DNA of 64,000 nucleotides from DATKPE01 sp033854175 (GTDB lineage Bacteria; Bacteroidota; Ignavibacteria; UBA10030; SZUA-254), in assembly GCA_033854175.1 (NCBI GenBank), contig JAWOKN010000052.1, forward strand, positions 28,221-92,220. The letters run 5' to 3'. The notes below the pieces were generated by a model. That model saw only the letters and a program-made list of their open reading frames with translations. It was not told where the DNA came from and searched no databases. The first letter of the stretch is position 1, and each line of letters starts with the position of its first letter. Both the position numbers and the translations under genes were made by a program. Shown here piece after piece: positions 54,455-63,381 of this stretch.

Positions 54455-55354
54455 ATGAAAACCCTCAGCAAATCCCGCAACTTTCTCGGACTCGAAGACC
54501 GGTATTCAACCTACGGCCGGTCAAAAGTCGTCATCCTCCCGATCCCCTACGAGCACACGGTAAGTTACGGGGGTGGAACGCGGAACGGCCCTGTTGCGAT
54601 CCTGGACGCATCCCGTTATGTGGAATTTTACGATGAAGAGACCGAGCGGGAGATCCACCGCGATCTCGGCATCGCCACGCTCCCCCAGATGGCATTTTCC
54701 CGGAAGAAGGACGAGGCTGCGCTGGAGGATATTTACCAGGCTGTAAAAAAGCTCCTCCGCGACAAAAAATTTGTCGTGTCGCTCGGGGGGGAGCACACCA
54801 TCTCGCAGGCTATCATCGCGGCGCATGCGGAGCGGTACAAAGATCTGTCGGTTCTGCAGATTGACGCACATTCCGACCTCCGGGATGAGTACCAGGGGAG
54901 CAAGTACAGCCATGCATGCATCATGGCGCGGGTATGCGAGTTCGTCGATCCGCAGCGGATCGTCCAGGTGGGAATACGGGCGCAGTGCATTGAGGAGGCT
55001 GAATTCATCCGGCACAGCGGGATTCACACCCTCTATGCGTACCAGATCAGGAGCGGCAGGTACACGAAGATCGTCAAGGGGTGGGAAGACTATGCGATCG
55101 ACCATCTCACCGGTCACGTCTACGTCACATTTGACGTGGACGGCCTTGATCCGTCGATCATGCCCTCCACGGGGACACCGGAACCGGACGGATTATTCTG
55201 GCATGAGACCATGAAGCTCCTCCGGAAGCTCGGAATGAAGAAGCAGGTTGTCGGGTGTGATGTTGTGGAATTCGCGCCCAACGCCGGTGTGCATCATCCG
55301 GATCTGACGGCGGCGAGGCTGGTGTCGAAGATGATCAACTATTTTTGCCGTTGA
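54455..55354 (+). CDS. speB: agmatinase / arginase family ureohydrolase
   Basis: 299 residues. Cleaves agmatine to putrescine and urea in a di-manganese site. Ligands are in LGGEHTIS (His), IDAHSDLRDEY (Asp-His-Asp) and FDVDGLDPS (Asp-Asp); the early LPIPYEHTVSYGGGTRNGP matches the agmatinase group. Arginase or formiminoglutamase are alternatives. Its promoter lies just upstream; the ATG at 54455 begins the conserved part. No other polyamine gene is adjacent. Confidence 0.88.
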   Translation: MKTLSKSRNFLGLEDRYSTYGRSKVVILPIPYEHTVSYGGGTRNGPVAILDASRYVEFYDEETEREIHRDLGIATLPQMAFSRKKDEAALEDIYQAVKKLLRDKKFVVSLGGEHTISQAIIAAHAERYKDLSVLQIDAHSDLRDEYQGSKYSHACIMARVCEFVDPQRIVQVGIRAQCIEEAEFIRHSGIHTLYAYQIRSGRYTKIVKGWEDYAIDHLTGHVYVTFDVDGLDPSIMPSTGTPEPDGLFWHETMKLLRKLGMKKQVVGCDVVEFAPNAGVHHPDLTAARLVSKMINYFCR

Positions 55355-55475
55355 CGAAAAAGCCCGACGAGATCAGGGATAACGCCTCAGGCCCCCCTGT
55401 CGGATCAGGCGATCCCACCGGAAGATCATCACTTTGACAAAAGTGGCACGGGGGCGCGCGCAAAAGGAAATATTT

Positions 55476-55504
55476 TTGCACAATCGCGTCCATTTGCGTA
55501 CATT
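55476..55504 (+). promoter_or_regulatory. candidate promoter of the phosphofructokinase gene
   Basis: TTGCAC (55476-55481), 17-nt spacer, TACATT (55499-55504); ATG at 55549, leader about 38 nt. Confidence 0.4.
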
Positions 55505-55548
55505 GAGAGCGAACTTCTTTTATTCACGACAGGTAAGAACATCACATC

Positions 55549-56706
55549 ATGCGTATTGGAATACTGACAGGTGGTGGGGACGTCCCCGGTCTGAACCCCT
55601 GCATAAAAGCTGCTGTATACCGTGCATCGGATGACGGACATGAGATGATCGGCATCCGGCGCGGCTGGGGCGGATTATTGAGATTCAACCCTGCGGATCC
55701 GCGTTCGCAGGAAGAGCACATCATCCAGCTGACAAGGGTCAACACGCGGACGATCGACAGGACAGGCGGAACATACCTTCACACCTCGCGCACGAATCCG
55801 CAGAGGGTAAAACCGAAGGAACTCCCGGAATTCCTGAAGGAGAGGTACACCGGGGCTGGTGGTGACGCGACCATTGACTGCACCGATCACGTCTTGCAGG
55901 TACTGGAGAACCTGAAGATCGACGCCCTCATCGCGATCGGCGGTGACGACACCTTAAGTTACGCCGTCCGTCTTCACAAGGAAAACTTCCCGATCGTCTG
56001 CATACCGAAGACCATGGACAACGACGTATACGGAACCGATTACTGCATCGGGTTTTCGACCGCGGTGACACGCAGTGTGGAATTCATCCACGCGCTCCGG
56101 ACGCCGACGGGATCGCACGAACGGATCTGCGTCGTCGAACTCTTCGGAAGATACTCGGGTGAGACCTCGCTCATTTCGGCGTATCTGGCCGGGGTAGACC
56201 GTGCGGTCATCTCCGAGGTCGATTTTGACATACAGAAACTCGTCGATTTTCTCGTCGAGGACAGAAAAGGCAACCCGAGCAACTATTCCATCATGACCAT
56301 ATCCGAGGGGGCGAAGCCCATCGGGGGTGAGATGATGATGATGGGGGAAGCGGATGCTTTCGGGCACAAAAAGCTCAGGGGTATTGGCGACTTCATCAGC
56401 CAGGAGATTGAAAAGCGTTCCGGGGCAAAGACCATATTTCAGCCGCTGGCATATCTGATGCGGAGCGGTGCGCCGGACGCGCTTGATCTGATGGTATCGA
56501 CGAGTTACGGATATCTGGCAACGGATCTTTTGATAAAAAAGAACACCGGCCGCATGGTATCGCTCCGGGACGGAAAATACACAACGGTTTCCGCGAACAT
56601 CATCACCGAGGGGAAAAAGCGGGTTGATGTGGATGAGCTCTATGACCAGGTCCATTACCGGCCGAAGGTTGCGCATCTGCTCGGTAAACCGATGTTTCTC
56701 TACTGA
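55549..56706 (+). CDS. pfp: 6-phosphofructokinase, pyrophosphate-dependent signature
   Basis: 385 residues. Phosphorylates fructose-6-phosphate in glycolysis. The donor loop GGGDVPGLN is followed by AIGGDDTLSYA (GGDD at 131-134) and PKTMDND (153-159, catalytic Asp D157). An Asp in place of the second Gly of GGDG, and a Lys before T-x-D-N-D, are the two residues that mark PPi-dependent enzymes and block ATP. The fructose site has GRYSGETSL and SEGAKP. The longer size than the 320-residue ATP enzyme also fits the mixed PFK group III. Ended by a strong terminator. Confidence 0.88.
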   Translation: MRIGILTGGGDVPGLNPCIKAAVYRASDDGHEMIGIRRGWGGLLRFNPADPRSQEEHIIQLTRVNTRTIDRTGGTYLHTSRTNPQRVKPKELPEFLKERYTGAGGDATIDCTDHVLQVLENLKIDALIAIGGDDTLSYAVRLHKENFPIVCIPKTMDNDVYGTDYCIGFSTAVTRSVEFIHALRTPTGSHERICVVELFGRYSGETSLISAYLAGVDRAVISEVDFDIQKLVDFLVEDRKGNPSNYSIMTISEGAKPIGGEMMMMGEADAFGHKKLRGIGDFISQEIEKRSGAKTIFQPLAYLMRSGAPDALDLMVSTSYGYLATDLLIKKNTGRMVSLRDGKYTTVSANIITEGKKRVDVDELYDQVHYRPKVAHLLGKPMFLY

Positions 56707-56731
56707 TGACACACCGATCTGGACTGAACCA

Positions 56732-56776
56732 ACGCATGCGGGGGTGGGTAAAAACCCCCGCATGCGTTTGATTTTC
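56732..56776 (+). terminator. intrinsic terminator after phosphofructokinase
   Basis: ACGCATGCGGGGGT (56732-56745) and its exact complement ACCCCCGCATGCGT (56754-56767), 8-nt loop, followed by TTGATTTTC. A perfect 14-bp stem, with a moderate U-tract. Confidence 0.85.
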
Positions 56777-56918
56777 ACGCCATTTTTCGTTTAATTCACA
56801 AAAAGCCTTACGTGCAGTCAGCCTAAAAATCCGCCTAAGGGTCTGGTGGGGCGATGATTTTTCCCTTTTTTTTAGTGATCGAGAGTAACTATCTGCCAAG
56901 AAACCGTTTTCAGGTCTC

Positions 56919-59576
56919 ATGTCCACCCCGTTAATGAAACAATACGTCCAGATGAAGGCGAAGTACCCCGAAACGGTACTCCTCTTCAGGCTCGGGGATT
57001 TTTATGAGACGTTCGAGGACGACGCAAAAATCACATCGCGGGTTCTCGGCCTGACGCTCACAAAGCGGAACAACGGGGCGGCCGGGGAGATCCCCCTTGC
57101 CGGGTTTCCGCATCATGCGCTCGATGCCTACCTGCCGAAGCTTCTCAAAGCCGGGTACCGGGTGGCTGTCTGTGAGCAGCTTGAAGATCCGAAATTCGCG
57201 AAAGGCATTGTGAAGCGGGATGTCGTCGAGGTTGTAACGCCCGGTGTTGCCTTTTCCGACAATGTCCTCGAGCAGAAGCAGAACAACTACCTTCTGGCGA
57301 TTTCGCTCCCCTCCCCCATCACCGCCGGTGACGAAACGATCGGGATGGCATTCACCGACGTCTCGACGGGTGAATTCAGCGCCGCGGAATTCCCCTTCGG
57401 TGAGATCAGGGAACATATTGCGGGGCTGCTGCCGTCGGAGATCCTCGTACAAAAGCGGGATGCGGAAACCATTTCCCGCATCCTGGCCGGCCAGACAAAG
57501 GCAATCTACACAAGGCTCGACGACTGGATTTTCAATTTCGATTACGCGCACGAGCTCCTCACCGGCCATTTCCGGACGCAGACGTTAAAGGGATTCGGTG
57601 TGGAGCAGTACCGGTCCGGGCTCGTTGCGGCAGGTGCCGTGATGAATTACCTGCAGGAAACCCAGAAAACCAACATTCTCCACATCAAAAAAATCGTTCC
57701 GTTCGACACCGGTAACTACATCAACCTCGATCTTTCGACAAAGCGAAACCTTGAGATCACCCGTTCGGTTGAAGGGCGTGAGGAGGGGACATTGTTCTGG
57801 GTGCTGGACCGGACCCGGACGCCGATGGGGGGCCGGCTGCTGAAAAAATGGATCAACCAGCCGCTGAAAAAATCCGGACCCATCCGGGAGCGGCTCGATG
57901 CGGTGCGCGATCTGGCGGGGAGTACGGATCTGAGGGAAGAGCTCGGAGCGCTCCTTTCGCACATCGGGGATCTCGAACGGCTGATATCAAAAATATGCAC
58001 GAACAGGGCCAATCCGAGGGAGGTTGCGTCGATGAAGGGGATGCTTGTCCAGACCACCGCGCTGAAGCATGTCCTGGGGAAAAAATTCCCGGAAAAAACA
58101 CCTGCAAAGGGGTCCCGTGCGCTCGGGGCCGTTACAGAAGGGATTCAGCCGCTCGACGGGCTTGTCGAGGCCATTCGCTGCGCGCTTGAGGACGATCCGC
58201 CCTTCAATCTTGCCGACGGGGGTGTGATCCGGAAGGGGTACAACCGGGAGCTCGACAGCCTGCGGGACATCGCGTTAAACGGCAAGACGTGGATTGCAAA
58301 TCTCCAGAAAACGGAGCGGGACCGGACGGGGATCTCGTCTCTGAAGGTCGGATTCAACAATGTCTTCGGATACTACATTGAAATCACCAATGCCCACAAG
58401 GACAAGGTTCCCGAGGGGCGGTACATCAGGAAACAGACGCTGGCGAATGCCGAACGGTACATCACGCCTGAGCTGAAGGAGTACGAGGACAAGATCCTCC
58501 ATGCCGAGGAAAAAACCCTTTCTCTCGAGACCGAACTCTTCAACAATCTCCGGATGAAGATTGCGGAGTATGCGGAAGCCCTTCAGAACAACGCGCGTCT
58601 CATCGCTCTACTCGACTGTTTCACGTCGCTCGCAGAGGTCGCCGAGGAAAACCACTACACGGAGCCCGCGGTCGACGACGGCCTCAGGATCAGGATCACG
58701 GGCGGGCGGCATCCGGTGATCGAGAAGCTCCTTCCGCCCGGAGAATCGTACACGGCGAACGACATCGATCTGGACAACGGGGACAATCAGATTCTGATCA
58801 TCACGGGGCCGAACATGAGCGGGAAATCGAGTTACCTCCGCCAGGCCGGATTGATCGTCCTCCTGGCGCAGATCGGGAGTTTCGTTCCTGCGGCGGAGGC
58901 ACAGATCGGCATTGTGGATAAGATCTTCACCCGGGTCGGGGCCAGTGACAACATCGCATCCGGGGAAAGCACGTTCCTCGTCGAAATGCACGAGGCGGCG
59001 AACATCGTGAACACGGCGACATCGCGCAGTCTGATTCTCCTGGACGAAGTCGGCCGCGGAACGAGCACATTTGACGGCATCAGCATCGCGTGGGCGTTGA
59101 CGGAATACCTTCACAACCGGATCGGGGCGAAGACCCTCTTCGCGACGCATTATCACGAGCTCAACGAACTTGCGGATCTTTTCCCGAGGATCAGGAACCT
59201 GAAGGTGGAGGTCAGGGAATACGGCGACAAGGTGATATTCCTTCACAAGGTGACGTCGGGATTTGCGGACCACTCTTACGGCATCCAGGTCGCGCAGATG
59301 GCCGGTTTGCCCGAGGAGGTCACGGAGCGGGCAAAGAAGATCCTGAAAAACCTGGAATGTTCGGATCTGAACGTCCATGGAGAGGCCGGGCAGGGCGATG
59401 CGAAGCCGAAGGGATCGAAAGGAAGAATTGCGCCTGCAGAAATCCAGATGACGCTGTTCGAGATGAAAGACGACAAGCTCAGGGAAGAACTGAACAAAAT
59501 GGATGTTGACAACATGACCCCGCTGGAAGCCCTTGAGAAACTGGCTGAACTGAAGCGAAAGGCAAGCCACAGTTGA
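56919..59576 (+). CDS. mutS: DNA mismatch repair protein MutS
   Basis: 885 residues, full length. Mismatch recognition motif F-x-E in GDFYETF (F28, E30), connector, lever and clamp, then the ABC ATPase: Walker A GPNMSGKSSYLRQ (630-642), a Walker B in LILLDEVGRGTST and the ATHYHEL H-loop. C-terminal HTH and a short tail follow. It binds mispairs and recruits MutL. No mutL is near. The ATG at 56919 follows a gap of about 140 nt after the terminator; no convincing promoter was found there. Confidence 0.97.
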   Translation: MSTPLMKQYVQMKAKYPETVLLFRLGDFYETFEDDAKITSRVLGLTLTKRNNGAAGEIPLAGFPHHALDAYLPKLLKAGYRVAVCEQLEDPKFAKGIVKRDVVEVVTPGVAFSDNVLEQKQNNYLLAISLPSPITAGDETIGMAFTDVSTGEFSAAEFPFGEIREHIAGLLPSEILVQKRDAETISRILAGQTKAIYTRLDDWIFNFDYAHELLTGHFRTQTLKGFGVEQYRSGLVAAGAVMNYLQETQKTNILHIKKIVPFDTGNYINLDLSTKRNLEITRSVEGREEGTLFWVLDRTRTPMGGRLLKKWINQPLKKSGPIRERLDAVRDLAGSTDLREELGALLSHIGDLERLISKICTNRANPREVASMKGMLVQTTALKHVLGKKFPEKTPAKGSRALGAVTEGIQPLDGLVEAIRCALEDDPPFNLADGGVIRKGYNRELDSLRDIALNGKTWIANLQKTERDRTGISSLKVGFNNVFGYYIEITNAHKDKVPEGRYIRKQTLANAERYITPELKEYEDKILHAEEKTLSLETELFNNLRMKIAEYAEALQNNARLIALLDCFTSLAEVAEENHYTEPAVDDGLRIRITGGRHPVIEKLLPPGESYTANDIDLDNGDNQILIITGPNMSGKSSYLRQAGLIVLLAQIGSFVPAAEAQIGIVDKIFTRVGASDNIASGESTFLVEMHEAANIVNTATSRSLILLDEVGRGTSTFDGISIAWALTEYLHNRIGAKTLFATHYHELNELADLFPRIRNLKVEVREYGDKVIFLHKVTSGFADHSYGIQVAQMAGLPEEVTERAKKILKNLECSDLNVHGEAGQGDAKPKGSKGRIAPAEIQMTLFEMKDDKLREELNKMDVDNMTPLEALEKLAELKRKASHS

Positions 59577-59608
59577 TTCATCGGAGTCGGCCGGGAAAGG
59601 AGACCATC

Positions 59609-62600
59609 ATGCGAACAATACCTGTTATGAAATCCCCCCTGAAACACTCCGGGGGCACACACTGGCAGGTTCATCTCCTTGCGGTTTTATCCTTCCTCCT
59701 TTCCTTTACCATAATCTCCAGGAACGGGCACAGGCCCGAGCCTTCGGGCCTCCGTGAACATGAGGAACGGACCGGTGCATTACAGGCGCTGGATTTCTGG
59801 ACGAGGGCGAGGGCATATCCCGGCAGTGACATACCGCCGGGGAAGTACTGGCATGCGTTCCAGCAGATGAAAACGCGGCTCAAGGAATATTCACGGACGG
59901 TCCAATCGACGAGCAGCTGGAAGGCGATAGGTCCTTTAAACCTCTCCGGCCGTGCGATCAGCGTAGCGGTGAACCCGTTGAACAGCAACACCGTCTATGT
60001 CGGATCCGCGAGTGGGGGTCTCTGGCGATCGCGCACAGCGGGTCTTGGCGGTGACTGGGAACGGATCCGGACAGGATTTCCAGTTCTCGGGGTCGGGGCG
60101 ATCGCGATATCGCCGGTCGATTCGAATCTCATCTACATCGGAACGGGCGAGGTGTACAACTATCTGGCCTCGACCGGGGGGCTCGTCATCCGCACGACGA
60201 GGGGGAGTTACGGCATCGGGATATTAAAAACAACCGACGGGGGCACAAGCTGGGTAAAAAGCCTTGATTGGGCTGAATATTATCAATCCGGGATTCAATG
60301 CATCCGGTTCAACCCCCTGAACCCGCGCACGATCCTTGCGGCGACATCTGAAGGGATCTACAAATCGACGGATGCGGGAGAGTCGTGGTATCTCACGAAC
60401 GGGTACAAGATGGCGGAAGACATTCTGATCAATCCCGTCGACACAACCCTCGTTCTCGCATCGGTCGGCAATTTCAGCAGTGTCGGAGCCGGGCTTTATT
60501 ATTCAAACACCGGGGGGGAAACCTGGTCCCCGGCCGGTGATTTTCCCGCATACTCGGGGAAAACCCTGCTGGACATGTATCAGGCCCATCCCAACGTCGT
60601 GTATGCCAGTGTTGCCGAAAGCACCACCTCGGTCGGTTCACTCTGGAGATCGACCGATTTCGGTCTCAGCTGGACCGAGCTCAGTTCCCAGGATGTAGCC
60701 GGGGTACAGGGCTGGTATTCCCATTTTGTGGCGGTGCACCCGAACGACTCATCGCAGGTCATCCGGGGGGGAGTCAGCATATACAAGTCGACCGACGGGG
60801 GAAGAACCTTTTTCGGCGCAGCCGGTTCGTACGCCGATCATCATGCATTCGCGCGCGATCCGGTCAATCCCGGGATCATCTACAATGTCAATGACGACGG
60901 GCTTTACCGTTCGACCGATTTTGGCAACTCCTACACCAATGCAGGTTCCGGCATGCAGACCGGCCAGTTCTACAACGGTTTTTCGAGTTCGGGGCAGGAT
61001 TCTCTCTATGCTGTCGGCCAGACTCAGGATCACATCGCGGCATGGGTTTATCAGGGAAGTCCCTATTGGGGGAGGATACCGGGGGATGAGGTGGGCTGGA
61101 CGGCGATGGATCCCAATAACGACCAGGTCCTCTATGAAGTCGACAGAAACGGAGGGAATGTGTTGCGTCTCGGGGTAGGATATGTCTTCAGCGACGGCAA
61201 TTTCGGGGCATGGAACACCCCGATCATCATCTCCGCGTCGAACCCCGCGGTGCTCTATTTCCCCAAGAACCTGGTCTACAGGACCCTCAACACGGGCACC
61301 TCATGGTCGGCCACAAGCGCCGGTGCGATCAACGACGGAAACGTCGCGATATCGGCCGCGATGTCGTTTACAGACTCCGCGACGGTGTATATAGGGAAAG
61401 CACCCTACGCGGCCGCGATGAGCATCTTCCGGACCACCAACGCCGGCTCGGCATGGACAAATATCAGCAGCGGTCTGCCCAACAGGTATCCGCTGGACAT
61501 CGCCGTCGACCCGAACAATTCAAGAGTGGTGTACATCGGATTGGGGGGTTATGGCTTGGAACACATCTTCAAATCAACAAATGGAGGAACTTCGTGGAGC
61601 GACATATCGGGAAACCTGCCCGACATCCCGGTGACTGCGGTCATCGTCGATCCACAGAATTCGAACTATGTCTACATCGGGACAGACATCGGGGTGAATG
61701 TTTCATCCGACGGCGGCGCAAGCTGGAGCAATTTTTCGGAAGGTTTACCCGATGCGATCCTCGTATCCGATCTATCGATATCCCCTTCAAACCGGACCCT
61801 GCGGGCTGTGACCCATGGAAGCGGGGTATTCGAGCGGAAGTTACCGGACATACTTCCCTACCTGACCTCGCTCCAGCCGAACGGCGGAGAACAGTGGGTC
61901 TATTCCACCTCCCACCAGATAACATGGGATGAAGGTGCGGTCGCCTATGTCCGGATTGACCTGTCGACCGACAACGGTCTGACATGGTCGACAATCTCCG
62001 ACAGTGTGCCGGGCGGATTGCGGTCGTACTCGTGGACCATTCCCTATGTCCAGACGCAGCAGGCGAAAATCAGAATCACCTCTCTCGGGAACCCCGCGCT
62101 TGTTCAGACAAGTCAGAATCCGTTTACGCTCTATTTCCGGGGAGGCATCATGCATCTCACCCCCGGATGGAACATGGTATCACTTCCCTCCCGGCCATAT
62201 GTCAATCTGGTGGGGGGAATCTTCACGGCGCCTCACGCTGCGGTTTGCGATGTATATTCGTACAACCCGCCGGGGTACAGCATACTCACCTGCGGCGATT
62301 CCATGACCGCTGGCAGTGGATACTGGATCCGGTACCCGAGGCCGGACACCATTCTTTTTGCCGGAGATTCACTCCAAACAGTTCAGATTCCGTTGGAAAA
62401 AGGGTGGAATCTGATCGGCTCTATAACCGAACCCGTTCCCGTCTCGTCGCTGTCAGCCGATTCCGGGACGGGGATCGGACCGGATTCGAGAGTCTTTACC
62501 TATCAGAACGGATACAGGGTGAGCGACACGCTTCTGCCGGGCATAGGATACTGGATCAAATCGGACACCTCCGGAATCCTCACCCTCTCCTCCTCCTCCG

Positions 62601-63286
62601 CGGTGATCCCGAAACAGGTTGCGGATGCAGGGGACGATCGCACGGTTTTGCACACCCTGAAATTCCGGGATGCGGTTGGGGGATCGGAAGAATTACAATA
62701 CGGAACGGGGACAAACCGAGATCAGGACCGGTCATACGGCCTTCCCCCCTTGCCGCCGGAGGGAAGTTTCGATGTCAGGTTCTCGTCCCAGTCGTCTGCC
62801 GCCTATTGCGCGGGGAACACGATGGCGGAAGAGTTTGTGATTCTTCTTCAGGGAATCGCCTATCCGCTCCGGCTCTCCGCGTCCGGTTCGCGGGATGGGA
62901 ATTGGGCGGTGGTAGTGGATGGTGTCGTCACGCCGCTTATGGCGGGACATGACATCGTCATCGACAAGCCGGTCAGGCAGATACTTCTCCGGTTTACGAA
63001 CTCCGGATCTCCGGCAAGGCCTGAAAAATACGCCCTTTTCCAGAATTACCCGAATCCGTTCAATCCGTCGACGGCCATCACTTATGATGTGCCGGAACCA
63101 TCGCACATATCGGTAAAGATCTATACGATGCTGGGCCAGGAGATCGCGGCACTTGTGGACCGGGAGATGGCAGCAGGTCACCATTCCGCCATCTGGAACG
63201 CATCGGGTATGCCAAGCGGCCTCTACATTCTTCAGATGAAGAGCGGTGGATTTGTCTCGACCCGGAAAATGCTCCTTCTGCGATAA
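59609..63286 (+). CDS. large secreted Asp-box/VPS10-like protein with T9SS type-A sorting domain
   Basis: 1225 residues. GGAAAGGAGA lies just before the ATG at 59609 (a frame from 59573 is not used). Signal segment near residues 18-40. Around ten Asp-box units (GGTSWVKS, GESWYLTN, GGETWSPAG, GLSWTEL, GTSWSDIS, GASWSNFS) form a propeller of the sortilin/WD40-like glycosidase type (about 95-745). A Kre9/Knh1-like region follows (NGGEQWVYSTSHQITWD), and the C-terminus has ALFQNYPNPFNPSTAITYD, MLGQEIAALV and SGLYILQM: a full type IX sorting domain. Presumably a surface or released adhesin or hydrolase; no catalytic residues identified. The 32-nt gap to mutS suggests shared transcription. Confidence 0.87.
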   Translation: MRTIPVMKSPLKHSGGTHWQVHLLAVLSFLLSFTIISRNGHRPEPSGLREHEERTGALQALDFWTRARAYPGSDIPPGKYWHAFQQMKTRLKEYSRTVQSTSSWKAIGPLNLSGRAISVAVNPLNSNTVYVGSASGGLWRSRTAGLGGDWERIRTGFPVLGVGAIAISPVDSNLIYIGTGEVYNYLASTGGLVIRTTRGSYGIGILKTTDGGTSWVKSLDWAEYYQSGIQCIRFNPLNPRTILAATSEGIYKSTDAGESWYLTNGYKMAEDILINPVDTTLVLASVGNFSSVGAGLYYSNTGGETWSPAGDFPAYSGKTLLDMYQAHPNVVYASVAESTTSVGSLWRSTDFGLSWTELSSQDVAGVQGWYSHFVAVHPNDSSQVIRGGVSIYKSTDGGRTFFGAAGSYADHHAFARDPVNPGIIYNVNDDGLYRSTDFGNSYTNAGSGMQTGQFYNGFSSSGQDSLYAVGQTQDHIAAWVYQGSPYWGRIPGDEVGWTAMDPNNDQVLYEVDRNGGNVLRLGVGYVFSDGNFGAWNTPIIISASNPAVLYFPKNLVYRTLNTGTSWSATSAGAINDGNVAISAAMSFTDSATVYIGKAPYAAAMSIFRTTNAGSAWTNISSGLPNRYPLDIAVDPNNSRVVYIGLGGYGLEHIFKSTNGGTSWSDISGNLPDIPVTAVIVDPQNSNYVYIGTDIGVNVSSDGGASWSNFSEGLPDAILVSDLSISPSNRTLRAVTHGSGVFERKLPDILPYLTSLQPNGGEQWVYSTSHQITWDEGAVAYVRIDLSTDNGLTWSTISDSVPGGLRSYSWTIPYVQTQQAKIRITSLGNPALVQTSQNPFTLYFRGGIMHLTPGWNMVSLPSRPYVNLVGGIFTAPHAAVCDVYSYNPPGYSILTCGDSMTAGSGYWIRYPRPDTILFAGDSLQTVQIPLEKGWNLIGSITEPVPVSSLSADSGTGIGPDSRVFTYQNGYRVSDTLLPGIGYWIKSDTSGILTLSSSSAVIPKQVADAGDDRTVLHTLKFRDAVGGSEELQYGTGTNRDQDRSYGLPPLPPEGSFDVRFSSQSSAAYCAGNTMAEEFVILLQGIAYPLRLSASGSRDGNWAVVVDGVVTPLMAGHDIVIDKPVRQILLRFTNSGSPARPEKYALFQNYPNPFNPSTAITYDVPEPSHISVKIYTMLGQEIAALVDREMAAGHHSAIWNASGMPSGLYILQMKSGGFVSTRKMLLLR

Positions 63287-63381
63287 GAAGCTGAAGAAGG
63301 TTGGATATTCATCCGCATGGCGAGTAAGTTTCCCTTCAAGAAAATTGAAAACGCTATAGATCATCCACAGCAAACAGCAAC

